64,000 bases of DNA from Thioploca sp. (GTDB taxonomy: Bacteria; Pseudomonadota; Gammaproteobacteria; Beggiatoales; Beggiatoaceae), in the NCBI GenBank assembly GCA_012032555.1, contig JAAUSR010000018.1, positions 1 to 64,000 of the forward strand. The letters run 5' to 3'. Below are positions 18,301 through 26,093 of the stretch, piece by piece. Numbering within the stretch: position 1 is the first letter of the stretch; every line of letters starts with the position of its first letter. The notes beneath the pieces were generated by a model. It made no database searches. It worked only from the letters and a program-made list of their open reading frames with translations, and was not told the DNA's origin. The position numbers and the translations under genes are program-made.

Positions 18301-19294
18301 TCATGAAGCCAATGAACTGATAGAACCATTATATTGGGCACAGCGTGTTGTTGATGTGCTCACTATGTTAGTCATCTTGCGTTCAACCATAATGACTCGG
18401 ATTCAAGGACATGCCGATATTCAAGGACAAAATCTGGCTATTGTTCCGGTTGGAAAAATCGTCACCGCTGAGATATTGCAAACACTTTCTGAATCACTTA
18501 GAAGTTTTCTTTATGAGGCAAATGCTAGTAAATTAGATAAAGAATTATCAGAAAAAGAAAGAGCAATAGCCGCTAAGGGGTATGAATTAGCTTATAAGAT
18601 TTTTCCTAAATTTCAGTGGATCAACCAATGTCAAAATCCGCAAAGTATTACCCATATTGAAGGCTTGCAAACGTTTACCAGTGACATAACCCAATTATCA
18701 CACGTCCTCTTAGAAGAATTGGTACCACAAAAGCTGCCGAAGCATTGGGCATGTACTGGTGTATTAATATTTGAACATTGGGCAGAAGGTGATACCAGTG
18801 AACAATTAGTGCTAGAAAATTGGGACCAGATCTTTGCAGAACAACAGCAAGAATTATCTAGATTACTTGGCGTGATTGATAAAAATGCTCAGTTGCCAGA
18901 AAAAATCCGGCGGATGGCACGAGATTTAAAAGTAGCCATAGATGAACCCGATCTCATTCATGAATTTCATATTATTAAAAAATTAAAATCTAATCATATT
19001 TGGGTTACTCTACCTTTGGATTATTTACGTTTTACGCATAATAATAAACCAATGCAATTAAACTCATTGGCAATGCCGGAAGCGTGGTTAGAAACTTTAA
19101 AATCGGCGGCAACTTTATCTGCTACTGCTTCTGCACACCATCCGGTTATCCCTAAATATGAAAAATACCCTTTCTTTGCTATGGTGAGTCGTGATAATCC
19201 GCTCGACTTAGCACGACTTTTCAACTCCAAGTATTTTAGCGCGACCACGGAGATGAATTTGTTAAATACTTTGTTATTTACCGGGCAAGATTAG
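15398..19294 (+). CDS. Large SF2 helicase-like ATPase of unknown family, possible N-terminal nuclease-like region
   Basis: This 1298-residue protein shows helicase motifs in order: Walker A in LEGHPGIGKTTAML near residue 458; YVSPRVLINNEV (motif Ia); Walker B in IIVMIDEITGDGAGAH near 660; IILAIADASLGNE (motif III-like); GEQVILFAQDKVFLRQLEQ (motif IV); SSGSRGISFP near 913 (motif V); and EIAQLIYRGRGEGN near 942 (motif VI). The RGISFP and QLIYRGRG pattern resembles the second RecA domain of SF2 enzymes, including DinG/XPD-like ones. Before the helicase, QADFLLGVSTPDQQLHLLCL followed by EFS near residue 190 has the spacing of a PD-(D/E)XK site, but this is weak. No signal or membrane segment is seen. 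I cannot assign it to a named defence family by eye. Confidence 0.65.
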   Translation: MPLDLVQTQIWGDVFEIAVKRGVLYCLQHEKIVVSQTAGLENWRTLRLHQLITQVQTNLGVKESNPDTQAVVNEYVRHLLVIGYGLGWTVIQQWLATTKAPPFKSPNQPLELAYLWAPFALPARNLGERETKPAREERLTRFGQLLGLTQYPGDKWAAKGKPPQADFLLGVSTPDQQLHLLCLEFSLNALPQLADFRTEQAHLDELKQYANLIQRRGVFSRLNTEVTDPHFRVSDKLVSFIGALITRDKPLYKLFQGCSYLTELVKWLRTQNKITKEVQAQVIAVTAAGLEGINATLNQSSPDAKAQLMQHFAQVYPSVPRTDEINETTRQRQIDSLFRQMAKALPEAWREQLTTLKPGLNSVPQHLVLSEVLSAGQQFINPSQPLPREQLLKSAGNDAAVAELLGQPVPHALSQSLEKIDKTGESITLRDIHAAAIHAGIRAAKPDTVNVLCLEGHPGIGKTTAMLTAIGQMLRGYLFIYVSPRVLINNEVSGKLAEHPDILTLTSNYVLNSGAREWYQEHQAEYPLDLKNIEGAVHCNHPKDFKIPQIGTLFLTTAQADQITGGFGSSGFKSTWRDDHNKVLSQPHHAGVMDTLAKAGKASLKNNPQLNKVVLTASIQSYRDLSSSTTIDKLVRTLFIKAEDLSELEYRLAPRFQNIIVMIDEITGDGAGAHVVHEFAEALEKYFLKPYHRVKRTSPFHIILAIADASLGNEAMLRSYLAEEVALSRQIQSAPEKILVSPGRPGQPFSLSASPIRLGTANKPPYPALHIMADSFPATRLQINYQVSLSSIRLDTKQDGRIQLVREAQCETMGEEWLRLAITTIFKAVRDLPIGEQVILFAQDKVFLRQLEQILTNPNELRQLFIPEIDWQTFQPGEIAKLDSSVNAQTRRTRMAPVNRDRVRVWLMTSSGSRGISFPKVTHIIAFVPRFAIEGGLMEIAQLIYRGRGEGNDHLNRQLTLLLQDFVFHEANELIEPLYWAQRVVDVLTMLVILRSTIMTRIQGHADIQGQNLAIVPVGKIVTAEILQTLSESLRSFLYEANASKLDKELSEKERAIAAKGYELAYKIFPKFQWINQCQNPQSITHIEGLQTFTSDITQLSHVLLEELVPQKLPKHWACTGVLIFEHWAEGDTSEQLVLENWDQIFAEQQQELSRLLGVIDKNAQLPEKIRRMARDLKVAIDEPDLIHEFHIIKKLKSNHIWVTLPLDYLRFTHNNKPMQLNSLAMPEAWLETLKSAATLSATASAHHPVIPKYEKYPFFAMVSRDNPLDLARLFNSKYFSATTEMNLLNTLLFTGQD

Positions 19295-19409
19295 GGAGGG
19301 ACGCATTCCCATTTTTTGAGTCAAATTAGTAAAGCCAAAAAATGAAAATTTTCAATTATTTTTAACAGTTTGCTTGCTACAGAGCCGAACTGGGTAGCGA
19401 TTGCTGAAG

Positions 19410-19478
19410 CAGTTCTGCTTCTACTTCGCCAAGCTGAGTTTAGCATTCAAGCATTACCAAGTAAAATTTAGTAACGAA
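19410..19478. repeat. Composite repeat: TTCGCCAAGC segment plus GTTACCAA-type palindrome, copy 3
   Basis: Degenerate copy of the two-part repeat seen at 1480-1540. It lies inside the open frame upstream of the SGNH hydrolase gene, which supports a start downstream of it. Confidence 0.6.
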
Positions 19479-19511
19479 TCAATATCTTTCATCAAAAGGA
19501 AGTTGATACCA

Positions 19512-20666
19512 TTGACTAACATACTCAAAAATCTGTTAACTATTTTTGTAACGACGCTAATAGGTTTGATTTTAGGTGAGATAATTTTGCGCATAGCGGG
19601 CATTTCATATCCGGTGTTTTACACTTACGATGAACTTAGAGGTCGTGCTTTAAGTCCCTATAAAGAAGGGTGGCAACGTAACGAAGGTGAAGCTTATGTG
19701 CGGATTAACAGTCTAGGTTATCGAGATATTGAACATTTTGTTGAAAAACCTCCTAATACTTTTCGAATCGCCGTGCTAGGAGATTCATTTACTGAAGCTC
19801 GTCAAGTAGCTTTGGAAAATACTTTCGTCAGTTACCTGCAACACCATTTAAATATGTGTCCTGCCCTTGTTGATAAGTCGGTAGAAGTGTTCAATTTTGG
19901 AGTTAGCGGATACGGAACTACACAAGAGCTTTTGACTTTACGGCATCATGGTTGGCAATTTTCTCCGGATATGGTTTTACTTGCTGTTTGGAGTGGCAAC
20001 GATATAACTGACAACTCTAAAAAATTCCCTGGTGATCAGCTAAGACCTTATTATATACTTAAAAATAGTGAATTGGTGTTAGATAACTCTTGGAAAAGTC
20101 CGTGGATACATTTCTTTTATGAGATAGTACACTATTCAAGATTGATGGAGGTTATTAATTATGTGATACGTAAGCAAAAATTCAGATCGCTAATTGAACA
20201 AAAACGCAAAGTGAAAACAATAGCAAAAGAACCGGGTTTAAATAATAATATTTACTCCCCTCCTAAAAATCCCGCCTGGCAAGAAGCGTGGCTCATTACC
20301 GAAAAATTGTTCTCTCAAATCCACAAGGAAACCCAAGAACATAATGCTATCTTTGTACTTGCAATTCTCCCCACAAGTCGCCAAGTACACCCTAATGCTA
20401 TTAAACGAAAAATATTTCAAAAACAATTAGGTGTAGAAGATTTATTTTATCCAGATCGGCGCATTCGGACTTATGGAGAGAAGGAAGGTTTTCTTGTTAT
20501 TACCTTAGCTGAACGTCTGCAGAGGATAGCCACGGAGAAAGCTATCTTCTTGCATGGTTTCAAAAATACGGCTATGGGAACCGGACATTGGAATGAAACC
20601 GGTCATCGATTTGCCGGTGAATTGTTGGTGAGAGATTTGTGTGAGAAGATTTTTAATAAGAAATAA
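19512..20666 (+). CDS. SGNH/GDSL-family hydrolase with an N-terminal membrane anchor
   Basis: Ser esterase or acyl-modifying enzyme of the SGNH fold. Block I is VLGDSFTEARQV with the catalytic Ser, block II is FGVSGYGTTQE, block III is VWSGNDITDN, and block V is HWNETGH near the C-terminus. The Asp often found just before HWN is Thr here (GTGHWN), so the catalytic dyad should be checked. A single hydrophobic helix (LLTIFVTTLIGLILGEIIL) near the start would anchor it, with the enzyme outside the cytoplasm. I chose the TTG at 19512: AAGGAAG lies about nine bases before it, and the frame upstream runs through a repeat. Such proteins often act on cell-surface polysaccharide, but no polysaccharide cluster lies here. 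Confidence 0.75.
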   Translation: MTNILKNLLTIFVTTLIGLILGEIILRIAGISYPVFYTYDELRGRALSPYKEGWQRNEGEAYVRINSLGYRDIEHFVEKPPNTFRIAVLGDSFTEARQVALENTFVSYLQHHLNMCPALVDKSVEVFNFGVSGYGTTQELLTLRHHGWQFSPDMVLLAVWSGNDITDNSKKFPGDQLRPYYILKNSELVLDNSWKSPWIHFFYEIVHYSRLMEVINYVIRKQKFRSLIEQKRKVKTIAKEPGLNNNIYSPPKNPAWQEAWLITEKLFSQIHKETQEHNAIFVLAILPTSRQVHPNAIKRKIFQKQLGVEDLFYPDRRIRTYGEKEGFLVITLAERLQRIATEKAIFLHGFKNTAMGTGHWNETGHRFAGELLVRDLCEKIFNKK

Positions 20667-20757
20667 AACCAACCTAAGTAAGCAGGGCAAGTACTGTTCA
20701 CCAACTTGAGGGTAGATTGGCTTTGACGCTGCCTCCCCACTTACTCCTTTACTGGCT

Positions 20758-21009
20758 TTAATGAATTTGATGTATTAATTCAGCAATGATGACTTCATCA
20801 CGTTCCTGCCAATATTGCTCAGGACTGACCCCTAAAGTTTGACAATCTTGAGTTAGAAAATCGCATAAATGTTGCAATTTATTACTCGCTTCTTTTTTAT
20901 TAGAAAATTGGTTATCAATAACACTTAATACACCATCCAGCCATTTTTCACAAATTACCCAGCCATCTGGCATAAGCTCTGTGATAAATTCTTTACCTAG
21001 AATATTCAT
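20758..21009 (-). CDS. Small protein of unknown function (83 residues)
   Basis: Unrecognised acidic soluble protein, beginning MNILGKEFITELMPDGWVI and ending with VSPEQYWQERDEVIIAELIH. GGAG lies eight bases before the ATG at 21009, which makes that start better than the ATG five codons upstream. No membrane segment or signal is visible. A broken copy of its last 20 residues is at 10928-10990, so the gene belongs to a family that has been copied within the genome. The size is compatible with an antitoxin or adaptor, but nothing shows this. Confidence 0.6.
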   Translation of the reverse strand: MNILGKEFITELMPDGWVICEKWLDGVLSVIDNQFSNKKEASNKLQHLCDFLTQDCQTLGVSPEQYWQERDEVIIAELIHQIH

Positions 21010-21276
21010 AATGTTAATCTCCATAAGTTAAAAGTCAATTCTCTTAATATTAAGTCTAGCACTGTTTATGCCGACTGTTTAAAGTTACCTGGTGAAGGGA
21101 TTTTTAAACCTAATTATATTTATGAAATTATAAAAATTATTTGTCTCTTAACTGCGAAACTCAAAGAGTAAGCCAATTTTTTTTATTTTTATAAACAAAT
21201 TGTTATTGTATAAAACTCATTTTAAGGTAAATTAGATATTGCTAATATTCTTGTTAGCAGGTATGCTTGCCTTTGT

Positions 21277-21374
21277 CATTCAGATAAACGGATTATAGAC
21301 GTCCAGACAAGTTGTTGAGCGAGGATGTCCCCAAATATCAAGGGACTGAGTGATGCCTATGACTTATCTGGATG
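21277..21374 (+). promoter_or_regulatory. Candidate structured leader with two competing helices before the sulfur-globule-like gene
   Basis: One 3' strand (ACTTATCTGGATG, 21362-21374) can pair with either of two upstream strands. These are CATTCAGATAA at 21277-21287 (11 pairs, one wobble) and TCCAGACAAGT at 21302-21312 (10 of 11 pairs). A small hairpin, TCCC...GGGA, lies inside. The layout is that of an RNA switch or a repeated protein-binding site. It lies about 50 bases before the ribosome-binding site of the gene at 21427. The rest of the 400-base gap shows no gene. Confidence 0.35.
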
Positions 21375-21426
21375 ACTCTTAATCAATGATGCCGAATTCT
21401 TTACTTGACCTTACGGAGGTAATAGC

Positions 21427-21888
21427 ATGAAAAACTTTACCAAAGCTGTGGCTTTATCAACAATCTTAGGAGCCGCTATTGCCGCTGCACCAGCCCAAGC
21501 TTGGTGGGGGGGCGGTCCCTGGGGTGGTGGTGGCCCCTGGGGTGGTTATCCCGGCGGTGGATGGGGCGATGATATGTGGGATTGGGGCCCCTGGGATGGA
21601 AATGGCTGGGGTGATATGAGTTTTAGTACGTCAGTAGGTGGACGTGGCTATGGTCGTGGTCGTGGCTACCATGGGTATTACCCTGGGTATGGTTATGGTG
21701 GCGGCCCATGGGGTTATGGTGGTGGTCCCTATGGTTATGGTGGTGGTCCATGGGGTTACGGTGGAGATTACTATGGCCCAAGAAGCAGACGATACTCTGA
21801 TGAGGACTATTATGATGATGCACCGCCACCCCCACCACCACGTGCCAGTCGCCGTGAGTCTGCGCCCTCTTCTAAAAAAGAAGACTAA
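21427..21888 (+). CDS. Exported Gly/Trp/Tyr-rich protein resembling sulfur globule envelope proteins
   Basis: A clear signal peptide (TKAVALSTILGAAIAAAPAQA, cleavage near residue 25) is followed by a low-complexity chain of GGGPWGG and GYGGGPYGYGG units. The chain includes GWGDMSFSTSVGG and GRGYGRGRGY stretches, and ends in an acidic segment plus PPPPPP. Sulfur globule proteins of purple sulfur bacteria (Sgp/CV proteins) have the same plan: a signal peptide, then a Gly/Tyr/Trp-rich structural chain that coats periplasmic sulfur inclusions. The charged, Pro-rich tail is unlike the short classical forms. GGAGGTAA stands at ideal spacing before the ATG, so strong translation is expected. A different Gly-rich coat protein remains possible. 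Confidence 0.6.
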   Translation: MKNFTKAVALSTILGAAIAAAPAQAWWGGGPWGGGGPWGGYPGGGWGDDMWDWGPWDGNGWGDMSFSTSVGGRGYGRGRGYHGYYPGYGYGGGPWGYGGGPYGYGGGPWGYGGDYYGPRSRRYSDEDYYDDAPPPPPPRASRRESAPSSKKED

Positions 21889-21913
21889 TTTTTTGTTAGT
21901 CAACTAGCCTAAT

Positions 21914-21943
21914 CTGCGGAAACGGAAAATGCCGTTTTCGCAG
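21914..21943. terminator. Hairpin between convergent genes
   Basis: Arms CTGCGGAAACGG and CCGTTTTCGCAG (one G-T pair) around AAAATG lie between the stop of the sulfur-globule-like gene and the stop of the minus-strand smr gene. There is no T-run on the plus strand, so it may serve transcript stability or rho-assisted ending. Confidence 0.6.
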
Positions 21944-21945
21944 GG

Positions 21946-22488
21946 TTATGACCGCTTTTTAATCAAGACATAAATGGCCCCAGTTCCACCATCAACGGGA
22001 CGGGCAGAGCAAAATGCTAGAACTTCATCACATTGTCGTAGCCAGTGATTCAGTTTGTTTTTTAAAACCGGTTGTTTTTGCCAAGAACCATAACCTTTAC
22101 CATGTACAATCCTCGCACAACGTATGTCGTTATGGTGGCAATAACGCAAAAAATCAGCGACCTCAACTCGGGCAATCCGTGCTACCATTCCATGTAAATC
22201 CAATTCTGCGCTGACACTAAAATGTCCACGGCGCAATTTCTGTAATACACTACGTTGAACGCCAGGGCGCACAAAAACAAGTTCCTCACCGGTTTCTAAT
22301 TCGGCGGGATCGTAATTCTCCGAGAGCATATCTTTATGTACTAGCACTTCATCGAGATAACGTTGTTTAGGAAAGGGGGTTAACCGTGGTTTAGGAAAAG
22401 GCACTTTATCACATTGGAGTGGCGTTACTCCCTGCATCGCTTCTTGAAATAGTACATGTGCTGCTTCATTCTCAGTTACTTTACCCAT
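21946..22488 (-). CDS. Smr-domain protein, SmrA-like
   Basis: Predicted small MutS-related nuclease. The Smr motifs are ELDLHGMVARIARVEVADFL and IVHGKGYGSWQKQPVLKNKL, followed by a GGTGAIYVLIKK end. The LDLHG and HGKG elements are the conserved core. The preceding basic region fits the E. coli YdaL/YfcN group; recent work ties Smr proteins to cutting mRNA at collided ribosomes. I chose the ATG at 22488 (MGKVTENEAA) rather than the frame start at 22563, because family members begin near an acidic helix like this one. It is last in a likely parA-hemC-smr run. Confidence 0.8.
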   Translation of the reverse strand: MGKVTENEAAHVLFQEAMQGVTPLQCDKVPFPKPRLTPFPKQRYLDEVLVHKDMLSENYDPAELETGEELVFVRPGVQRSVLQKLRRGHFSVSAELDLHGMVARIARVEVADFLRYCHHNDIRCARIVHGKGYGSWQKQPVLKNKLNHWLRQCDEVLAFCSARPVDGGTGAIYVLIKKRS

Positions 22489-22602
22489 TACCCTAATTTC
22501 CTTTCTACTCCCACTTTCAGGTTTAAAACCGAGTGGTTTCACACCTAACAACCTACCCCACACTTTCCCTGCGCTGATAACGGTTCACTGATAAACATCT
22601 AA

Positions 22603-23535
22603 TCAAGTGGAAACTTGGCCAGTTTGGAGTAAGCGTTCCGCGCCCTGACTCAGTAACACTTGAGCCAATTGCTCGCCTAACTCTTGCGGTGATTCTAACG
22701 CACCACGCAGTGTATGATAAAGCACCTGTTTTCCTTGCGGATCGGCTACTAACCCACGTAACAGCAACTCGTTATCTAAGATTTCAGCAAAGCCGGCAAT
22801 AGGCACTTGACAACCACCCCCTAATCGTTGATTGATAGCCCGTTCTGCTTTGATCCGTTGTTGGGTCGCATAATCATTTAGTGGCGCAATTCGTTCTTGA
22901 GTTACCCGATCATCTTCCCGACATTCAATACCAATGGCACCCTGTCCAATCGCCGGTAAAATGATATCCGGGGTTAATATTTCTCGAATACGTTCGCTCA
23001 TGCCCAAACGTTTAAGTCCAGCTACTGCTAATACAATCGCATCAAATTCGTTACGATCTAATTTTTGTAAGCGGGTACCTACATTACCGCGTAATGGACG
23101 AATACTTAAGTCAGAACGTAATGCCAGTAATTGACTTTGGCGACGTAAACTTGAAGTACCCACAATGGCGCCTAGTGGTAATGCAGCTAAGTTAGGATAA
23201 TAATTAGATACAAAAGCATCATAAGGTTCTTCACGAGTCATAATCACGGAAAGGATTAAGCCGCTTGGTAATTCCACCGGCACATCTTTCATCGAATGGA
23301 CAGCAATATCGGCTTGTCCGGTTAATAAGCTCTGTTCTAATTCTTTAACGAATAAGCCTTTGCCACCCATTTTTGCTAAAGGCGTCTCTAGAATTTTATC
23401 ACCCTGGGTAGTGAGTTCTACAATCCCAATGGGTTGTTCTGGATAAAGACGCCACAAAGCTTCACGAACATGATAAGTTTGCCATAAAGCTAATGGGCTT
23501 TTGCGGGTAGCAATTTTTAATAGATTATTTTTCAT
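22603..23535 (-). CDS. hemC: Porphobilinogen deaminase (hydroxymethylbilane synthase)
   Basis: Joins four porphobilinogen molecules into hydroxymethylbilane in haem synthesis, in the cytoplasm. The start IATRKSPLALWQT, the HSMKDVPVELP loop, the SLRRQSQLLALR substrate-binding Arg cluster and the dipyrromethane-cofactor Cys in RLGGGCQVPIAGFAE (near residue 241) are all present. Length 310 is normal. It begins nine bases after the ParA-like gene, so the two share a transcript. This differs from the frequent hemC-hemD pair; no hemD lies in the window. Confidence 0.95.
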   Translation of the reverse strand: MKNNLLKIATRKSPLALWQTYHVREALWRLYPEQPIGIVELTTQGDKILETPLAKMGGKGLFVKELEQSLLTGQADIAVHSMKDVPVELPSGLILSVIMTREEPYDAFVSNYYPNLAALPLGAIVGTSSLRRQSQLLALRSDLSIRPLRGNVGTRLQKLDRNEFDAIVLAVAGLKRLGMSERIREILTPDIILPAIGQGAIGIECREDDRVTQERIAPLNDYATQQRIKAERAINQRLGGGCQVPIAGFAEILDNELLLRGLVADPQGKQVLYHTLRGALESPQELGEQLAQVLLSQGAERLLQTGQVST

Positions 23536-23543
23536 AGCTCGGT

Positions 23544-24587
23544 TTAATTTTTTGCTGAGGAATGCAACAAAGCCGTTTCTGACTGTTTTGCTAATTTACA
23601 ATTTCTCACAATCCGCCGTGCTAACCGTTCAAAATCTTGATATGCATTCTGAACCGATTGAGTGGTACCTCCGACAATACCGTCAGCTGGTTTAAGATGA
23701 AAAATGGGTTTATGAACCGCCTGTGCTAATGGCATTAAACTTTTGTAATGTTTAACTAAAGCCAAACAGTAGGGATCCGCTTCTATAGAAGATACGGCGT
23801 TAGAAGATAGATTGAGCATTGCTTGTCGATAAATTCCAGGAATTTGAACAATCCACCGTTGATAAGCCTTTACCGGTCGATCTTGACGAATAACGTGTTG
23901 TAAATGCTGTAAAACAATATAACCGACTGGTCGCATAGCGCCAGGTGGTAAACTCAGATCGATCACCGGATTCTTTGTTTGGCGCTCTTGCCATTCTTCA
24001 CGCCAACGGAATAAAGTTGGCCCTAAATTTTTTAAGCCTTGTAACGAAAATAAATCCGGTGCCAGGGGTGTTAACACATAATCAGCTGTAATCAAAGCAG
24101 CTCGATTAATCGCACCTAAATTTGGCCCTAAATCGACTAGAATGACATTAGCCGCATGAATTTTTATCACCCGTTGTAAAATTCGCCAAAAGGCAGAAAT
24201 AACGCGAAACGAACGTTCTTTACGATCCATACATCCTGGCCATTCTGTAGAAAGATGTCCTTCAAATCCGGAGAGTAATAAATCACCGATTAGTAATGCT
24301 AAGCGTGGTTTGATATCTTCCAACTGCGGGGTGACAATATCACCAACTCCTCTCAATAAAGGTTGTACACAACGGTAAATCGTATTAGGCTGTCTATCTA
24401 ATAGCCAGATTTCTTCCAAGCGTTCTTCGGATAAAAAAGCCGCCGTGAGGTTAGCTTGTGGATCCAGATCAGCGGCAACAACTCGTAATCCTAAGTCGTG
24501 ATACATCCACGCTAAGTGATAAACTAGCGAGGTTTTCCCAACCCCTCCTTTATTATTAAAAAAGGCAATAATTGGAACGGCAGACAT
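23544..24587 (-). CDS. ParA/MinD-family ATPase
   Basis: Deviant Walker A motif NNKGGVGKTSLVYHLA at residues 11-26, ADLDPQANLTAAFL (Walker A') and VILVDLGPNLGAINRAAL (Walker B region) identify a ParA-type dimerising ATPase. At 347 residues it is longer than plain chromosomal ParA, with extra sequence after the core. No parB lies beside it. Single ParA proteins position cargo such as carboxysomes, chemoreceptor arrays or mobile elements; which applies here cannot be said. It heads a minus-strand run with hemC and is divergent from the ECF sigma gene. Confidence 0.85.
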   Translation of the reverse strand: MSAVPIIAFFNNKGGVGKTSLVYHLAWMYHDLGLRVVAADLDPQANLTAAFLSEERLEEIWLLDRQPNTIYRCVQPLLRGVGDIVTPQLEDIKPRLALLIGDLLLSGFEGHLSTEWPGCMDRKERSFRVISAFWRILQRVIKIHAANVILVDLGPNLGAINRAALITADYVLTPLAPDLFSLQGLKNLGPTLFRWREEWQERQTKNPVIDLSLPPGAMRPVGYIVLQHLQHVIRQDRPVKAYQRWIVQIPGIYRQAMLNLSSNAVSSIEADPYCLALVKHYKSLMPLAQAVHKPIFHLKPADGIVGGTTQSVQNAYQDFERLARRIVRNCKLAKQSETALLHSSAKN

Positions 24588-24641
24588 AGTGTTTAACGCG
24601 GTTCACAGCATGAAGTATTGATTGAAAATTCATTGCGCTAG

Positions 24642-24670
24642 GAAAGATTTTAACTAAAAATTGGGTCTTA
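24642..24670 (+). promoter_or_regulatory. Candidate ECF promoter upstream of the sigma gene
   Basis: GAAAGATTTT, then 13 bases, then GGTCTTA (written GGGTCTTA here). The same 29-base arrangement occurs at 26676-26704 before the bufferin-like operon, identical at 23 of 29 positions by my reading. It lies about 145 bases before the sigma gene start, consistent with self-activation. Confidence 0.55.
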
Positions 24671-24814
24671 CCTAAATATGACGCACAGTTTAATTCTTTT
24701 ATCAAGCAGATGCTAGGTATCATTAAGTCTTTCTTCGCTTGTTGTCAAGAGGTGATAATGGTTTCGATTGAATAATACCTTGTTATTCTAACGACAAAGG
24801 AAATTAATTAGGTT

Positions 24815-25309
24815 ATGGAAGAAATTAAACAGCGGCAATCTCGCTTTATCAACTTAGTCAATTTGTTAGCAACCGATGTGTTTCGTTATGCTTTCTGGTT
24901 ATGTGGTGACCGAGAAATTGCTGCCGATTTAGTTCAAGAAACATTCACTCGCGCTTGGGAAGCCTTACATCAATTGATTGATGATAAAGCTGCTAAGAAC
25001 TGGCTGTTTACCATTGTTAGAAGAGAAAATGCCCGCCGCTATGAACGTTATCAACCCGATCAAGAAAGGGTAGAACTCGACGAAATCGCCGCCAACGGCA
25101 ATTATGATACCAGTACGGAAGCATTTGTATTGCGGCGTGCTTTAGCGAAACTACCCCAAATCTATCGGGAGCCTTTAGTGCTACAAGTTATTGGTGGGTA
25201 TAGCATTGAGGAGATTGCTCAACAGTTGGGATTATCTACCGGTGCGGTCATGACTCGTCTACACCGGGCTCGACAAAAATTGCGTCATGCTTTGCAAGGT
25301 ACTGAATAA
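24815..25309 (+). CDS. ECF-type RNA polymerase sigma factor
   Basis: Region 2 is visible as DVFRYAFWLCGDREIAADLV, continuing QETFTRAWEAL, and region 4 as YREPLVLQVIGGYSIEEIAQ, continuing QLGLSTGAVMTRLHRARQKL. There is no region 3, so it is a group IV (ECF) factor of normal length (164 residues). It directs RNA polymerase to special promoters in response to an outside signal. The next gene, two bases downstream, looks like its membrane anti-sigma factor. A 29-base motif shared with the promoter region of the operon at 26806 suggests that the operon is a target and that the factor activates itself. Confidence 0.93.
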   Translation: MEEIKQRQSRFINLVNLLATDVFRYAFWLCGDREIAADLVQETFTRAWEALHQLIDDKAAKNWLFTIVRRENARRYERYQPDQERVELDEIAANGNYDTSTEAFVLRRALAKLPQIYREPLVLQVIGGYSIEEIAQQLGLSTGAVMTRLHRARQKLRHALQGTE

Positions 25310-25311
25310 TT

Positions 25312-26016
25312 ATGAATTGTCAACAATTTCAACAACGCTGTACCCTTGAACCCGCTTGTCAAGAACCGGCTTTTTTAGCTCATCAGCAAACCTGTCCGAA
25401 TTGCGCCCATTTTGCCCAAGAGCTGGCACAATTTGAAGCCAGTTTGCATACCGCGCTACAAATAACTGTTCCGGCAGATTTAACCAAACGTATTTTAGCG
25501 CAACCGGCTAATCAACCGACTATTACTCCTTCTGGGCGTCGATTTCATTGGCAACTCGCAGCCAGTTTACTGTTAGCCATGAGTTTATCGCTCAGTGGCT
25601 TATGGTGGTGGTCAAGCAGTCATACCCAGCCACTCGAACAACAGCTTATGCTTTATCTTGCCCAAGAACCCAAAGCATTCTTAACCACTCAGCAAGTTTC
25701 TTTAACAGAATTACATCAAATGTTTAACGCCATTGGTGCCAAATTAGTTGGTGAAATTGGTACAGTCAGTTTTTGTAAGGTCTTAAAACTCAATGGTTAC
25801 ACGAGTGCCCACCTAGTTTTGGTAGAAAATAACCAGCCTATTAATATTTTATTGATTCGTAATAGCTCAATAAGACAAGCAGAAAAGTTAAGTTATAAAA
25901 ATCTGCAGGGTATTTTATTACCCATTCAACAAGGTAACATTGCCTTAGTAGCGACTTCGACTGAATCTTTGCAGGAAATAGCGCTTCGTCTTCAACGAGT
26001 GATAAAATGGATTTAA
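25312..26016 (+). CDS. Membrane-bound anti-sigma factor (DUF3379-like)
   Basis: The N-terminal cytoplasmic part has a zinc-finger-like HQQTCPNCAHF (His-x3-Cys-x2-Cys) near residue 25, as in ZAS anti-sigma domains. One membrane helix follows (WQLAASLLLAMSLSLSGLWWW, about residues 80-100), then a periplasmic domain of some 130 residues. It would hold the upstream sigma factor until a periplasmic signal arrives. The start is two bases after the sigma gene stop, so translation is coupled. The periplasmic part may sense redox or metal state, given the neighbours; that is inference. Confidence 0.85.
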   Translation: MNCQQFQQRCTLEPACQEPAFLAHQQTCPNCAHFAQELAQFEASLHTALQITVPADLTKRILAQPANQPTITPSGRRFHWQLAASLLLAMSLSLSGLWWWSSSHTQPLEQQLMLYLAQEPKAFLTTQQVSLTELHQMFNAIGAKLVGEIGTVSFCKVLKLNGYTSAHLVLVENNQPINILLIRNSSIRQAEKLSYKNLQGILLPIQQGNIALVATSTESLQEIALRLQRVIKWI

Positions 26017-26093
26017 GAAATGAACCAAAGAATTATTTCGCCTAACGGTACCGTCATCATCAATCGCAATGAGATTATCGTTCCTTAGCACAC

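Noticed and set aside
21623-21903. His- and Thr-rich frames on the minus strand at the Gly-rich gene
   Set aside because: They mirror the GGT repeats of the plus-strand gene, which has a signal peptide and strong ribosome-binding site.
26020-26088. 22-codon frame MNQRIISPNGTVIINRNEII after the anti-sigma gene
   Set aside because: Too short to support without a ribosome-binding site or conservation; may be chance.
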